Below the pieces are notes generated by a model that saw only the letters and a list, made by a program, of their open reading frames with translations, made no database searches and had not been told where the DNA came from. From an uncultured Maribacter sp. (GTDB lineage Bacteria > Bacteroidota > Bacteroidia > Flavobacteriales > Flavobacteriaceae), in the NCBI GenBank assembly GCA_947493885.1, contig CANLTE010000007.1, positions 62,001 through 126,000 of the forward strand: 64,000 bases of DNA, read 5' to 3'. This document shows positions 1 through 9,992 of this stretch, piece by piece. The translations under genes were made by a program, and so were the position numbers. The number at the start of each line of letters is the position of its first letter. The first letter of the stretch is position 1.

Positions 1-1795
1 CAATAAGCTCTAGAGCCAAAGATGTATTTCCTTTTTTGCTTTCAATATTCGCTAGCAAATAGTTGGCTGCGGAACGCCATGTATAGTTCCAGGTTGCTTT
101 ATACAACTTTGAATGTGCCTGTTCTAATTTATTTAGAAATAGATAGGTTAATCCTGCAAAATAATGTGCTTCTCCAGTTTGTGGATTTGGATGATAAGAC
201 GTTAAGGTTGTTATGGCAGAATTGAAATTCTCCAAAGCCTCTTCAAAACGTCCTTGTTTTAATTTAGATTTCCCTAGTTCGATAGCTGCATTAGAATCGT
301 TAGAATTTCGCACTAAAGCTGTTTTCCAGTAAGTTTCTGGGTATCTAGTTGGATGACGATATAATTCTAGGTGTTCACCTATAAGGTTTAACTCTGAATT
401 TGTTTCTACTTGTTGTGCTTCAAAAGGTTCTTTGGCTGTTATTCTGTTTCTTGTTTTTGAAGTCTCTTTTTGATGGTATGCTAATAATTCATTGCCTAGC
501 CTATCTACTACTGTTAATGAAATATCATTTTCTTCTCCTGAATGTATAGACTTTGAAATATCTTTCCAAGGTTGATTTGGAGAAATTGATACATTTTTAA
601 TTTCAGTTTGTCTATCTCCAACTCTTAAAATAATATCAACATTTTCAATTTCTTTTGTGGATGCTACCCCCAAATCCAATTTGTTGTCCTGCTGCACTTT
701 AAGCCTAATTGCTAAATCGTTATTCGCATTTTGAACTGGTCCTAAATTTTTATAACCCCACCAAAATTGAGAAAATGTTTTGGTTTCATACGGCGCCAAA
801 TAGCTGAAATCTGGTTGATTATCTGTATAAACTCCAGCCATCAGTTCAAAATACGGGCCTCCTTTATCGGTAAGTTCTCTGTCCCATGCTCTTCCGAACT
901 CAGAGTTACCCCATGTCCATTGTTTTTTACCTGGTGCGATATGCCTATTAGCCACATGTATAAAACCTCCATTAGTTTTGTGGTCGTAACCTCCAAAGAA
1001 ATCATAATTGGTTTCACAAACCATATAACTTGTGGGCACAGGAATATTTGAATAACGCCTTAGATCGTTAGCTCCTTTTCGTTCATGGTATGGAATACCG
1101 TAATAATCGTTTTCTGCAAATGGAAAACTACTTTGAGCCCTTACAGCATGGTCTGCCACATAATGCACATCTGTTGGAAAAAAACTTTCGTATTTATCAT
1201 GTACTTCTACTGCTACATTTGCCCACCATAAAAAGGTTTGCATAAAGGATGTTCTATTGAACAAACGTGCACGTAATTCTATGAGAGAACTATCTGGACG
1301 TAATCGTAATCCGTGCATTCCTTTTAAACGATTCAATGGGTCATATTCAGACATCCAAACCGTTTTAGCACCATCGCTTTCATGTTCAATATGCACATCG
1401 GTAGGCAAATAGGTACCTGGTCTATGATGCTGAGGCCAGTTAAATTCTACACCACCACTAAGCCAAGGTCCCGCCAAACCTACAAGCGCTGGTTTTATAA
1501 CGTCCTGTTTATAGAAAAAATCATAATTACCATTGGTCTTATCTTGTGCTTCAAAAATACGTCCTCCAATTTCTGGCAGAATGGATAGACGTACATATTC
1601 ATTTTCTAGTACGGCTTCTTTATACTTCTGGTCTATGGCATGGTCATAAACCTTATCTACAAATGGTACTGGATATACTTTTCCGTTGGAACCTTGATAT
1701 ACCCTTTTTTCAAAAAAAACAGGATTTATTTCTGGTTTTCCCAACGCATAAGTTGGTATGATTCTATCATGAATCTTAACGTCTACTTTTTTCAT
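1..1795 (-). CDS. DUF5107 domain / TPR protein, 3' part missing
   Basis: An open frame runs on the minus strand from an ATG at 1795 (MKKVDVKIHDRIIPTYALG) to the left edge with no stop, so the C-terminus lies outside the window. The N-terminal part has the look of the DUF5107 family: aromatic-rich beta-sandwich segments such as LPEIGGRIFEAQD, GPWLSGGVEFNWPQHHR and TWGNSEFGRAWDREL. After about residue 480 it turns into helical TPR-like repeats (AAIELGKSKLKQGRFEEALENF, split here as AAIELGKSK then LKQGRFEEALENF). No signal peptide is visible, so it is probably cytoplasmic. It starts 13 bases after the GH2 gene stop and is likely last in the MFS-GH2-DUF5107 unit. The family often sits in sugar-utilization loci; its biochemical role is not known to me. 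Family call fairly sure, function unknown. Confidence 0.7.
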   Translation of the reverse strand, partial: MKKVDVKIHDRIIPTYALGKPEINPVFFEKRVYQGSNGKVYPVPFVDKVYDHAIDQKYKEAVLENEYVRLSILPEIGGRIFEAQDKTNGNYDFFYKQDVIKPALVGLAGPWLSGGVEFNWPQHHRPGTYLPTDVHIEHESDGAKTVWMSEYDPLNRLKGMHGLRLRPDSSLIELRARLFNRTSFMQTFLWWANVAVEVHDKYESFFPTDVHYVADHAVRAQSSFPFAENDYYGIPYHERKGANDLRRYSNIPVPTSYMVCETNYDFFGGYDHKTNGGFIHVANRHIAPGKKQWTWGNSEFGRAWDRELTDKGGPYFELMAGVYTDNQPDFSYLAPYETKTFSQFWWGYKNLGPVQNANNDLAIRLKVQQDNKLDLGVASTKEIENVDIILRVGDRQTEIKNVSISPNQPWKDISKSIHSGEENDISLTVVDRLGNELLAYHQKETSKTRNRITAKEPFEAQQVETNSELNLIGEHLELYRHPTRYPETYWKTALVRNSNDSNAAIELGKSKLKQGRFEEALENFNSAITTLTSYHPNPQTGEAHYFAGLTYLFLNKLEQAHSKLYKATWNYTWRSAANYLLANIESKKGNTSLALELI

Positions 1796-1808
1796 TCTTT
1801 TGCTTAGG

Positions 1809-4655
1809 TTATTTAAAAACTTGAGCTATTTCGTTGCTATTTAAACTTGTTTTTGGGGAAAACTTATCGCTCTTCATATATTTCAACAAACTATGCAATA
1901 GTTGTCTCGCTTCCGGTCTATTTTCATTATTTTCTAGTAAATCCACTCCTGAGAAAAGCAGTTTTCCTTTGCCTATATTAGCCTCAAAGACTAGTGCTAA
2001 ACGTCGATTGGTTACCCAATCGTCGATTACTCGAACTACTGGTTCTAAGTTTTGTGAGAAACCTTCTAAATTAATGGCATTGGAATGGCTCATGGCATCC
2101 CACCATTGCCAATTGGAATGATATTCTGTTGGAAATTCTGCTAATGCTGGATGTTCAGGGTTACATAAAATACCTAATGTATGTGGCTTTTGTCCGCCCG
2201 TCCAAGCGGTATTCCAAAATATACTTGAAAAACCAATGCCTATATCTCCACCAAACTCTGGTGTTACACTTCCTTTTTTAATGGTAAGCAGTACATTCCC
2301 GCCTTCATTTAATGTTTTTATTGCTTTTGGTGTTAATTCTTGAACTACCAATATACCTTCTTCTTGTTGCTTCGTTTTTGAAGGGTATACCCAGAAATCC
2401 CAATCATTTTTGAATCCAGAAACTTCTACTTCTAGATTTAATTGAAGTGGTACATCTGTAGAAATTGAAGTGGTTACTTCTCCGATTGCTATAGCGGTAC
2501 CCCAATTAATATCCATAGTATTAAAAACATCTTTTTTAATCACTTCTCCTTTGGTATTAGTGATTTTCCAATTGGGCTTTACTTGTTTTAACTGATGTTC
2601 TCCAAAATGAGATACATCAACTTTTACCTCAATAGGTTCTTCACTTACATATATTCGTTTTGGGAATTTTGCTAGCGGCACGGTTTCATTACAGAAACGG
2701 CTATATTCTTCAGGTGAAATGTACCCTTTCTCTTCCCAATTAGGATCTAATACTCCAACCAAAGCAGTACCTTGTCCTGGAAAATCATGCAAATCCAGTA
2801 ATTGAAACCCTCCAAAACTGGGCGTTCTCAATGCGGCTTCTATATCGGCTTTGTAGCATAATGCTTGTAGTTTTCCCGACGCTAGTAAAAAATCTTCAGA
2901 TAAATGTTCCATTCCATGTGCTTTTAAACTGCTTCTGAAAATTTCAAAATTTGTAGGTCTTAAACGACTATCCTTATATTTTTCAATTTCTTTGAAATTT
3001 GGATAAACACACCATTGTCCTATTTCATGGCTGACCATTGGCGATTTTAAATCTTTTACTCCATTATAAAAGTTATAGTCACTTCTTGGAGGTTGACTGT
3101 TTATTATACTATTTAATTCTTCTCCCCAACCTTGAATGCGGACTTCTTTTCGGGTTGAATGAAAATCGTTTTCTTCTATTACCGGCCAACCTGCTCCAGC
3201 TGTATAAATGCGCCTTTGGTCTTTTGTTTTCCAATAATTCACATATTCTCTTAAAAACTGAGTATGGTTTTTTCCTCCAGGTTCGTTACCATAAGACATC
3301 ATACAAAAAGAAGGATGGTTACCGTATTCTTCAATTATTCGGTGACTTTCTTGATAAATCCATTCGTCCAATAATTTACCATCACCAATAGCAGCGCCTT
3401 GATTTGCCCATGAAGAAGCTTCTGCTTGCAAATAAAATCCTAACTCATCAGCAGCGATAAATGCTGCTTTTGGGGGACACCAAGAATGAAAACGAATATG
3501 GTTTAATCCATGAGCCCTACAAATATTTATAATACGCTTCCATGCATCTACATCTGTTGGCGGAAAGCCTGTTTTTGGGAAGATCGCACATTCTAAAGTT
3601 CCACGTAAAAAAACAGGCCTGTTATTGACGAGTATCTGATTATTTTGAGCCTTAAACTCTCGCATTCCAAAAACAGTTTCTTTTTGGTGATGAGTTGTTT
3701 CCGTTTTTATTTCTACCTGTAATGTATATAGATTAGGGTTGAATTCATCCCAAAACGCTACATTATCACCCATATCATAATCTAGTTTAATTACCTCTTC
3801 ACCTCCTTTTAAGGTTAACTTTTTTGAAAATGAAGGAACTGTATTTTCTGATTGATTTTGCGTTGCCTGAAGGTGTATTTCAGCTTCTTGTCTAACTCCA
3901 GTAGTATTGGAAACAGATAACGTAACTTGTATTTTTTTATGCTGAACATCTGGATATACTTGAATGTTTTTAACGAATAGTTTATCGGACTTTACCAATT
4001 TTATATCTCCAATTATTCCATTCCAATTGCCTTGGGTATGATCCGAGATACTATGCGAATTAGGGCCAACATCAACATCCTTTACCCTATTATCTACGCA
4101 AACGGTTATCCTGTTTTTTCCAGGGCTCAAATCACTAGATAAATCATATCGATGGGCAGTTCCTAGACTATTATTTTTTCCTATTTCTTGGTTGTTTACC
4201 CAAACACGGGTTTCCCAATGGCAACGTTCTAATACGAGTTCTATGTTCTTTTTATCCCAATCTTTTGGAATATCAACTTCCTTTTGGTACCATGCCGCAC
4301 CGTAATAATGCAGTTCAGGAATTAACCAAAACGGAAATAAATATTTATCTTCCCTTAAATAGGGCTTGTAGTTGGGATCTTCCGTCCAATCACGGTCACT
4401 ATCCAATATTACATCTCCAACCCATTTTGTTTTTCCGTCTACTTTTCTACCCTTACCGTTCATAGCCATAGACCCTGGCAATTGAACGGTGTCTGCGAAT
4501 GGTTTTGAAAACCATTTATCCTCGAAACCAGTATCTAGTGAGTCTACTTGAAACAACCATTTACCAGACAAATCAATTTCTTTTACTTGTTCTCTTTTAC
4601 AAGATTCTAAAGAAACAAGTAACATTGCATAGAATGCTATGTTTATAACTTTCAT
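1809..4655 (-). CDS. GH2 family glycoside hydrolase lipoprotein (beta-galactosidase-like)
   Basis: A 948-aa GH2 enzyme. The N-terminus is a lipoprotein signal (MKVINIAFYAMLLVSLESC, lipobox cysteine 19), so it is membrane-anchored, probably facing the periplasm or surface. Domains in order: jelly-roll sugar-binding domain (about 30-215, with YYGAAWYQKEVDIP), Ig-like sandwich (about 225-340), TIM barrel (from about 350, FLRGTLECAIFPKTGFPP and HIRFHSWCPP), then a long C-terminal extension. The predicted acid/base is E458 in SYGNEPGG and the predicted nucleophile is E544 in SHEIGQW. GH2 enzymes remove terminal beta-galactose, glucuronate or mannose; galactose is favoured here only because of the galactosidases in the same locus. 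It lies 14 bases after the sugar porter, which implies co-transcription. Confidence 0.85.
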   Translation of the reverse strand: MKVINIAFYAMLLVSLESCKREQVKEIDLSGKWLFQVDSLDTGFEDKWFSKPFADTVQLPGSMAMNGKGRKVDGKTKWVGDVILDSDRDWTEDPNYKPYLREDKYLFPFWLIPELHYYGAAWYQKEVDIPKDWDKKNIELVLERCHWETRVWVNNQEIGKNNSLGTAHRYDLSSDLSPGKNRITVCVDNRVKDVDVGPNSHSISDHTQGNWNGIIGDIKLVKSDKLFVKNIQVYPDVQHKKIQVTLSVSNTTGVRQEAEIHLQATQNQSENTVPSFSKKLTLKGGEEVIKLDYDMGDNVAFWDEFNPNLYTLQVEIKTETTHHQKETVFGMREFKAQNNQILVNNRPVFLRGTLECAIFPKTGFPPTDVDAWKRIINICRAHGLNHIRFHSWCPPKAAFIAADELGFYLQAEASSWANQGAAIGDGKLLDEWIYQESHRIIEEYGNHPSFCMMSYGNEPGGKNHTQFLREYVNYWKTKDQRRIYTAGAGWPVIEENDFHSTRKEVRIQGWGEELNSIINSQPPRSDYNFYNGVKDLKSPMVSHEIGQWCVYPNFKEIEKYKDSRLRPTNFEIFRSSLKAHGMEHLSEDFLLASGKLQALCYKADIEAALRTPSFGGFQLLDLHDFPGQGTALVGVLDPNWEEKGYISPEEYSRFCNETVPLAKFPKRIYVSEEPIEVKVDVSHFGEHQLKQVKPNWKITNTKGEVIKKDVFNTMDINWGTAIAIGEVTTSISTDVPLQLNLEVEVSGFKNDWDFWVYPSKTKQQEEGILVVQELTPKAIKTLNEGGNVLLTIKKGSVTPEFGGDIGIGFSSIFWNTAWTGGQKPHTLGILCNPEHPALAEFPTEYHSNWQWWDAMSHSNAINLEGFSQNLEPVVRVIDDWVTNRRLALVFEANIGKGKLLFSGVDLLENNENRPEARQLLHSLLKYMKSDKFSPKTSLNSNEIAQVFK

Positions 4656-4669
4656 GATTCCTAAATTTG

Positions 4670-6052
4670 TTACTTTATTAATTCCTCTTCTATTTCTTCT
4701 AATGATTTCCCCTTGGTTTCTGGTAATTTTTTAAGTGTAAAAATGAAACCCAAAAAGCATATAATACCATACAACCAAAATGTGCCTGAAGTCCCGAAAG
4801 TTTCGTTCAATATTGGGAATGTATAAGTCAACAAGAAACACGCTGACCACAGCGCTACTGTAGCTACTGCCATTGCTGCACCACGAACTCTATTTGGGAA
4901 AATCTCCGATAAAACTACCCATGTTACCGGTGCCAATGACATAGCGTAACAACCAATGGCTATAACAACCAAAAGTAACAACGGCCACCCTGAAATACTA
5001 AAATAGAAGGCAAGTCCCATAATAGCGTAAATACCAGCTAAACCACCTGCTCCAATAAGCATTAGAGCTCGTCTACCTAATTTGTCAACAGTGTAAATGG
5101 CAATAAACGTGAATATAAGGTTTACACTACCCGTAACTACAATATTGAAAAGAATATCTGATACGCCATATCCTGCTGCTTCAAAAATCTCTTCCGCGTA
5201 ATTAAAAATAACATTGATACCACACCACTGCTGAAAAGCTGCTAAGACTATCCCTATGATTAATATAGGTCGCAATTCAGGTTTCAATAGCTGTCTAGCA
5301 CCTACTTTCTTAACTGAAGAAGTTAAGGTTTTTGCTACATTGGATATTTCTGTTTTTGCATACTCCGCTCCTCCAATTTTTTTCAAAATTTTACTCGCTT
5401 TATTTTCATATCCGTTTTGCATTAACCAGCGTGGACTTTCAGGAACAAAAAACATGAGAATAAAGAAAAGTCCCGACGGAATAATTTCTGCCCAAAACAT
5501 CCAACGCCATCCCCATTGTCCATTCCATGAAGCCAATATATCAGCATCTGTTGCTGTAGTAGCCACAGGTTCTGCTATCATCAAATTCACAATTTGCGCT
5601 AACAGAATACCAATAACTATTGTAAGCTGGTTAAGGGATACAAATTTGCCTCGTGTTTTTGCAGGTGCAACTTCCGCTATATACATTGGTGACAAGTTTG
5701 AGGCGAGTCCGATTCCTATTCCTCCTAAAATTCTATAAAAAATGAACAAATTAAAACTTGATGTTGAGCCTGTTCCTATGGCAGAAACAACGAATAACAA
5801 AGCCGAAAAAATCAATAACCGTTTTCTACCAAATTTGTCACTAAAAATTCCTGAAGTGATTGCCCCAAAAAGACACCCTATTAACGCACAACTCATTGCC
5901 CATCCTTGCAATGAAGGGGACTGTGTTATATTAAAAAATTTTTCGTAAAAAGGTTTTGCTCCTCCTATAACTACCCAATCATAGCCAAAAAGCAACCCTC
6001 CCATTGCTGATACCATTGAAATGGTGAAAATATATTTCGTATTTAATTTCAT
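4670..6052 (-). CDS. Sugar porter family MFS transporter (sugar:H+ symporter)
   Basis: A 460-aa inner-membrane transporter of the major facilitator sugar-porter family, imports a monosaccharide released by the PUL enzymes. Visible hallmarks: GGLLFGYDWVVIGGA in TM1, the loop signature YIAEVAPAKTRGKFVSLNQL, PESPRWLM before the central loop, QQWCGINVIFNYAEEIF in TM7, DKLGRRALM, and the C-terminal PETKGKSLEEIEEEL. Length is normal and all halves are present. Related flavobacterial and enteric members carry xylose, arabinose, galactose or fucose, and the sequence alone does not choose between them. It heads the MFS-GH2-DUF5107 unit; 282 bases separate it from the upstream UnbV lipoprotein gene, enough for its own promoter. 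Confidence 0.9.
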   Translation of the reverse strand: MKLNTKYIFTISMVSAMGGLLFGYDWVVIGGAKPFYEKFFNITQSPSLQGWAMSCALIGCLFGAITSGIFSDKFGRKRLLIFSALLFVVSAIGTGSTSSFNLFIFYRILGGIGIGLASNLSPMYIAEVAPAKTRGKFVSLNQLTIVIGILLAQIVNLMIAEPVATTATDADILASWNGQWGWRWMFWAEIIPSGLFFILMFFVPESPRWLMQNGYENKASKILKKIGGAEYAKTEISNVAKTLTSSVKKVGARQLLKPELRPILIIGIVLAAFQQWCGINVIFNYAEEIFEAAGYGVSDILFNIVVTGSVNLIFTFIAIYTVDKLGRRALMLIGAGGLAGIYAIMGLAFYFSISGWPLLLLVVIAIGCYAMSLAPVTWVVLSEIFPNRVRGAAMAVATVALWSACFLLTYTFPILNETFGTSGTFWLYGIICFLGFIFTLKKLPETKGKSLEEIEEELIK

Positions 6053-6334
6053 TTAGTATAGTATAACTTGGTATAGTGTAAAATAAACGAAAAAGTACTT
6101 GACAAAAAATGGAGTTGTTGACTAAATTAATGGACTATCTTACTGTAATTTAAATCATAACAAAAGCATAAGTACTGTTCGGTGTAACTTCATACGATTA
6201 TTCTAAAACAATTTTTGAAAAAGCTTTGTTTAAATAAAATCGCTCAAAATTGGTATTTATTCCATCCAAAAAATGTTACAAACTTCTGAGATGGTTTAAA
6301 AAACATGGATTATTATTGTATCACTAACTTTATT
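6053..6334. other. Intergenic spacer before the MFS gene
   Basis: AT-rich spacer between the UnbV lipoprotein gene and the MFS gene, both on the minus strand. It contains a near-direct repeat (TATAGTATAAC and TATAGTGTAAA) just upstream of the MFS start. No terminator hairpin and no exact TAnnTTTG box on the minus strand was found. A promoter for the MFS-GH2-DUF5107 unit is plausible but not demonstrable by eye. Confidence 0.3.
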
Positions 6335-9300
6335 TTACTTGTTAGGCTTCAAATTTACTTCTGTTTTTTCTCCTTTGTAATTAATAAGTGTAATACTACT
6401 TTCTTCACCAGAAATCATTACTTTTCGAGTGGATTGAGATAAATATGAAGACCCAAAATAAAATTCTTGAAGCCTCTTTTGACCACTCAAAAAGGATACC
6501 TCAGCTTTTATTATTTCTTTACCTATATCAATAGCTGTTTTTTTATCATCAATAATATAAGCTTTAGGAGCACCGTTATTTTTTGCAAAAAGAGCAACCA
6601 AATTAGTATCTGTTTTTAATAGCGCAGCTCCTTTAAATTCTCCTTTAAGTTGAAGACCACTTTCTGCAGGTAACATTGGTTTAAATCCTGATTTACGACT
6701 ACCATATAAGATTAAACCTTTTTGGGCATCTAAACGACCTATATCCACATTATGGCCAAAATCATTTCCTGCTAAAAGTGCATCTAAAAAACCATCCTTA
6801 TTAAAATCATGAATTAAAATACCATATACTGATGAAAATTGAGCTTCCATCGGAAGTTCTATCAACTTAAATTTACCCTTACCATTATTTTCCAAATAAC
6901 AAGAGTTTAGTTGAAAAGCCTTTACTTTAAAAGATTGATTAATTTGTTGAGGACTCAAAACATCGGTTAAACCAGCAACAGCATAACTTTTATAATCTTT
7001 AAATAATTTCTTTAGAGCGGGAACTTGCTTTATTAAATCATCTCTAGAATGACTAGGATATTCCTTACCTTCTATAAAATAAGTTGTCAATGGATCCATA
7101 TAGCCGTTGTTATCAAAATCTCCTGCATAGATTTGAATTGGTTCTTCTACTGAAGCTTTATACTTAGTATTTAGCCCGAGATTACCTATTATATAATCTA
7201 TATCTCCATCATTGTCAAAATCCCCTCCATTAATGCAGTTCCAAAGACCTGAAGTATGATTTAGCCCCATAAATTCAGAAATATTTTGAAGTCTTCCGTT
7301 CTTATTTTCAAAAAATTCTATTCGCATGAACTCTCCAACTATTATGAGGTCTAAATCTAAATCATTGTCAAAGTCCGTCCATAAGGCATCGGTTACCATG
7401 CCTAGTTTACTGAATTCAGGAGCTAACTTTGAGGTTTCATTAGTGTATTTACCATTATTATTTATCAATAAATAACTATCAACAGGTAAAGGATATGCTA
7501 AAGGAGCTAGCCTACCTCCAACAAAAAGGTCCAAATCGCCATCCATGTCAAAATCAGACGCCTTTACACATGACCCGCTACTTTTAATATCTGGTAAGGC
7601 TAATGAATCTAGAGTAAATTGACCTTTTCCATCGTTAACAAATAATCTATCCTTATAGTACTTAGATCCAGAAATAAATTCATTGCTACCACTTACCAAA
7701 TACAAATCTTGATCACCATCATTATCATAATCAAAAAAGAGTCCTCCTAAATCTTCTTCATACAATTTGCTATTATCTTTGATTAAAGGTCGCTGGGAGA
7801 ATTTATTATCTTTTTCTTGCTCAAAAATATAACCAGAATGTCCATATCCAGCACCTATAAAAAAGTCGTCTTTTAAATCGCCATTAATGTCACCGACAAT
7901 TATACATGGACCCTGATTAGAATTCTTATGTGGTAACAAAAACTCTCGGTCAAAATCATTATAATCTTCATCTTTATGTACAAAATCTTCTTTTATAAAA
8001 TGATTTAATTCTTTAAGTAAAGGAGATATGAACGCATTGTTTTTTAAATAGTTATTGTTACTATTCAACGAAATGGATAAAGATTGGTTAGCTTTTACCT
8101 TAAAAATCTTATTTATTTCTCCCGTAGGCCATTCAACCTGAATACTATCTATTAATGATACCCCTCCCAATCCAAAATGTAATTTATGATTCACGGAAGA
8201 TTGGTACCCTTTGCTTACGTTAAGTTCACTAAATTGAATGTCTTTATCATGAAAAAGTGTAACTTTTGCCCCAATTCCAAATTTGTTCCACTCGGACCCT
8301 TTAAGTTCAATTTTAATATAATTGTTTTGATTGTTACTTTTATTTTCATAGATATATGCTTCTGAATTAATATTGTTTACTACAATATCTAAATCTCCGT
8401 CATTATCTAAATCAGAATACGCAGCTCCATTTGATAATGATAATTGGTTAAGTCCCCATTTTTTTGAAACGTTTTTAAAAGTTAAATCCTTACTATTCTG
8501 AAACATAACATTAGCGCGCTTTATAGAAGGCATTTTCTTAGCTTTTTCTCTAAGCAACGTGTTTAAGTTTTCTTCAGATATAGACCTAGATTGCTTCTGC
8601 GAATAATTTATAAAATCTAAATCGGTTACATCTCTTAGATATCCGTTTGTAATAAATAAATCTTTATACCCGTCATTATCAAAATCCGCAAACAAAGGTC
8701 CCCAACTCCAATCTGTGGCATCCACTCCTGATAACTGACCAATCTCTGCAAATAAAGGGAGACCCTTATTTCCGTTTCCAAGATTCAGTTGTAAAGTGTT
8801 CCGCATATATTGAGGTAAATAACCAAGTTCTAGACTCCAATTGAAAAAATTATAATTTAAAGATCCTGCCATTTTTTTCCTATGGTAATTATCTTGCGGT
8901 AACATATCCAAGGTAAAAGCATCTACTTTACCATCATTGTTAATATCTGCTAAATCTGTCCCCATACTAAAATGACTTACATGGTCAAGGGTTTGTCTTG
9001 AACTCTCTTGAAAAGTCCCATCATGATTATTAATATATAGATAATCATTTGCGATAAAATCATTTGTAACAAAAATGTCTGGCCAACCATCATCATTAAT
9101 ATCGGAAATAGCAACCCCAAGGCCAAAGCCGTCTTTTGTTATACCTGATTCGATAGTGGTATCGGTAAAACCATTATTATCCCCATTATTTTTATAGAGT
9201 CTGTCATTAGCAAGACCAGTTCCATCTGTAACAGGAGGTTTAATATTATTTGGATCCTTTATTTCATTTGTATGGTTTAATAAAAATAAATCTAAATCCC

Positions 9301-9853
9301 CATCTTTATCATAATCAAAAAATGAAGCCTGCGTAGAGTAGCCTTCATCCCCTATTCCGAAGGTCTCTGCTTGTTCTTCAAAAGTAAGATTACCCTTATT
9401 TATGTAGAGTAAATTTTTCCTTTCGTTTTTAGAATAATTACCTGATCGACAAATGTAAATATCAAGGAGTCCATCTCCATTTACATCAGCCATTGTCACA
9501 CCGGTAGACCAACCTTCGTGTTTAATTCCAGCAGAAGAAGTAATTTTTTCAAACTTAAAATTTCCTTTGTTGAGATATAACTCATCATTTACCATATTAC
9601 CTGTAAAAAATAAGTCTGGTAACGAATCATTATTAATATCACCAATAGCAACACCTCCACCGTTATACACATAAAAATAATCAACCATATTATGCTTGCT
9701 ATTTTCTTCAATAATGTTGTTGAAATAAATACCAGTATTTTTTGCCTCTTTTATTTGAAAAAGACTCGGTGTAGACTTAGATTCTGGCTTATTTTTTTTA
9801 CAGCCAATAAACAAAACAAGTAATAAGGGGAATAAAAAAAATAAAAATCGCAT
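6335..9853 (-). CDS. FG-GAP/VCBS repeat lipoprotein with ASPIC/UnbV domain
   Basis: A 1172-aa surface-type lipoprotein. The signal MRFLFFLFPLLLVLFIGC ends in a lipobox cysteine at residue 18. The body carries many calcium-binding FG-GAP/VCBS blades with DxNxDG or DxDxDG cores (for example DVNGDGLLDIYI, DYDKDGDLDLFLLNH, DFDNDGYKDLFITNGY), expected to fold as two beta-propellers. An ASPIC/UnbV segment sits in the middle (about 530-610: YIKIELKG, FGIGAKVTLF, SSVNHKLHFGLG, QVEWPTG). It follows susD after 139 bases that hold a hairpin, and so occupies the slot where SusE/SusF-type surface glycan-binding proteins usually sit. No catalytic signature is visible, so glycan binding is an inference from position and fold. 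Confidence 0.85.
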   Translation of the reverse strand: MRFLFFLFPLLLVLFIGCKKNKPESKSTPSLFQIKEAKNTGIYFNNIIEENSKHNMVDYFYVYNGGGVAIGDINNDSLPDLFFTGNMVNDELYLNKGNFKFEKITSSAGIKHEGWSTGVTMADVNGDGLLDIYICRSGNYSKNERKNLLYINKGNLTFEEQAETFGIGDEGYSTQASFFDYDKDGDLDLFLLNHTNEIKDPNNIKPPVTDGTGLANDRLYKNNGDNNGFTDTTIESGITKDGFGLGVAISDINDDGWPDIFVTNDFIANDYLYINNHDGTFQESSRQTLDHVSHFSMGTDLADINNDGKVDAFTLDMLPQDNYHRKKMAGSLNYNFFNWSLELGYLPQYMRNTLQLNLGNGNKGLPLFAEIGQLSGVDATDWSWGPLFADFDNDGYKDLFITNGYLRDVTDLDFINYSQKQSRSISEENLNTLLREKAKKMPSIKRANVMFQNSKDLTFKNVSKKWGLNQLSLSNGAAYSDLDNDGDLDIVVNNINSEAYIYENKSNNQNNYIKIELKGSEWNKFGIGAKVTLFHDKDIQFSELNVSKGYQSSVNHKLHFGLGGVSLIDSIQVEWPTGEINKIFKVKANQSLSISLNSNNNYLKNNAFISPLLKELNHFIKEDFVHKDEDYNDFDREFLLPHKNSNQGPCIIVGDINGDLKDDFFIGAGYGHSGYIFEQEKDNKFSQRPLIKDNSKLYEEDLGGLFFDYDNDGDQDLYLVSGSNEFISGSKYYKDRLFVNDGKGQFTLDSLALPDIKSSGSCVKASDFDMDGDLDLFVGGRLAPLAYPLPVDSYLLINNNGKYTNETSKLAPEFSKLGMVTDALWTDFDNDLDLDLIIVGEFMRIEFFENKNGRLQNISEFMGLNHTSGLWNCINGGDFDNDGDIDYIIGNLGLNTKYKASVEEPIQIYAGDFDNNGYMDPLTTYFIEGKEYPSHSRDDLIKQVPALKKLFKDYKSYAVAGLTDVLSPQQINQSFKVKAFQLNSCYLENNGKGKFKLIELPMEAQFSSVYGILIHDFNKDGFLDALLAGNDFGHNVDIGRLDAQKGLILYGSRKSGFKPMLPAESGLQLKGEFKGAALLKTDTNLVALFAKNNGAPKAYIIDDKKTAIDIGKEIIKAEVSFLSGQKRLQEFYFGSSYLSQSTRKVMISGEESSITLINYKGEKTEVNLKPNK

Positions 9854-9910
9854 GAGATAATTTAATCATTTTATATGTAAATGGATGTATAACCCTTAAA
9901 AATTATTAGA

Positions 9911-9940
9911 GGAGAGTCTACATATATTTGCAGACTCTCC
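9911..9940 (-). terminator. Hairpin after susD (terminator or attenuator)
   Basis: A perfect 9-bp inverted repeat (GGAGAGTCT / AGACTCTCC) with a 12-base loop lies 53 bases past the susD stop. On the minus strand it is followed after several bases by a short T stretch (TAATAATTTTT). Such hairpins after susCD genes often lower expression of the downstream gene; here that would be the UnbV lipoprotein gene. The T tract is imperfect, so partial read-through is likely. Confidence 0.6.
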
Positions 9941-9992
9941 ACACTAACAAAACTCAAAAAACTAACTCTATTTAATAAATAGTGTTATACAA

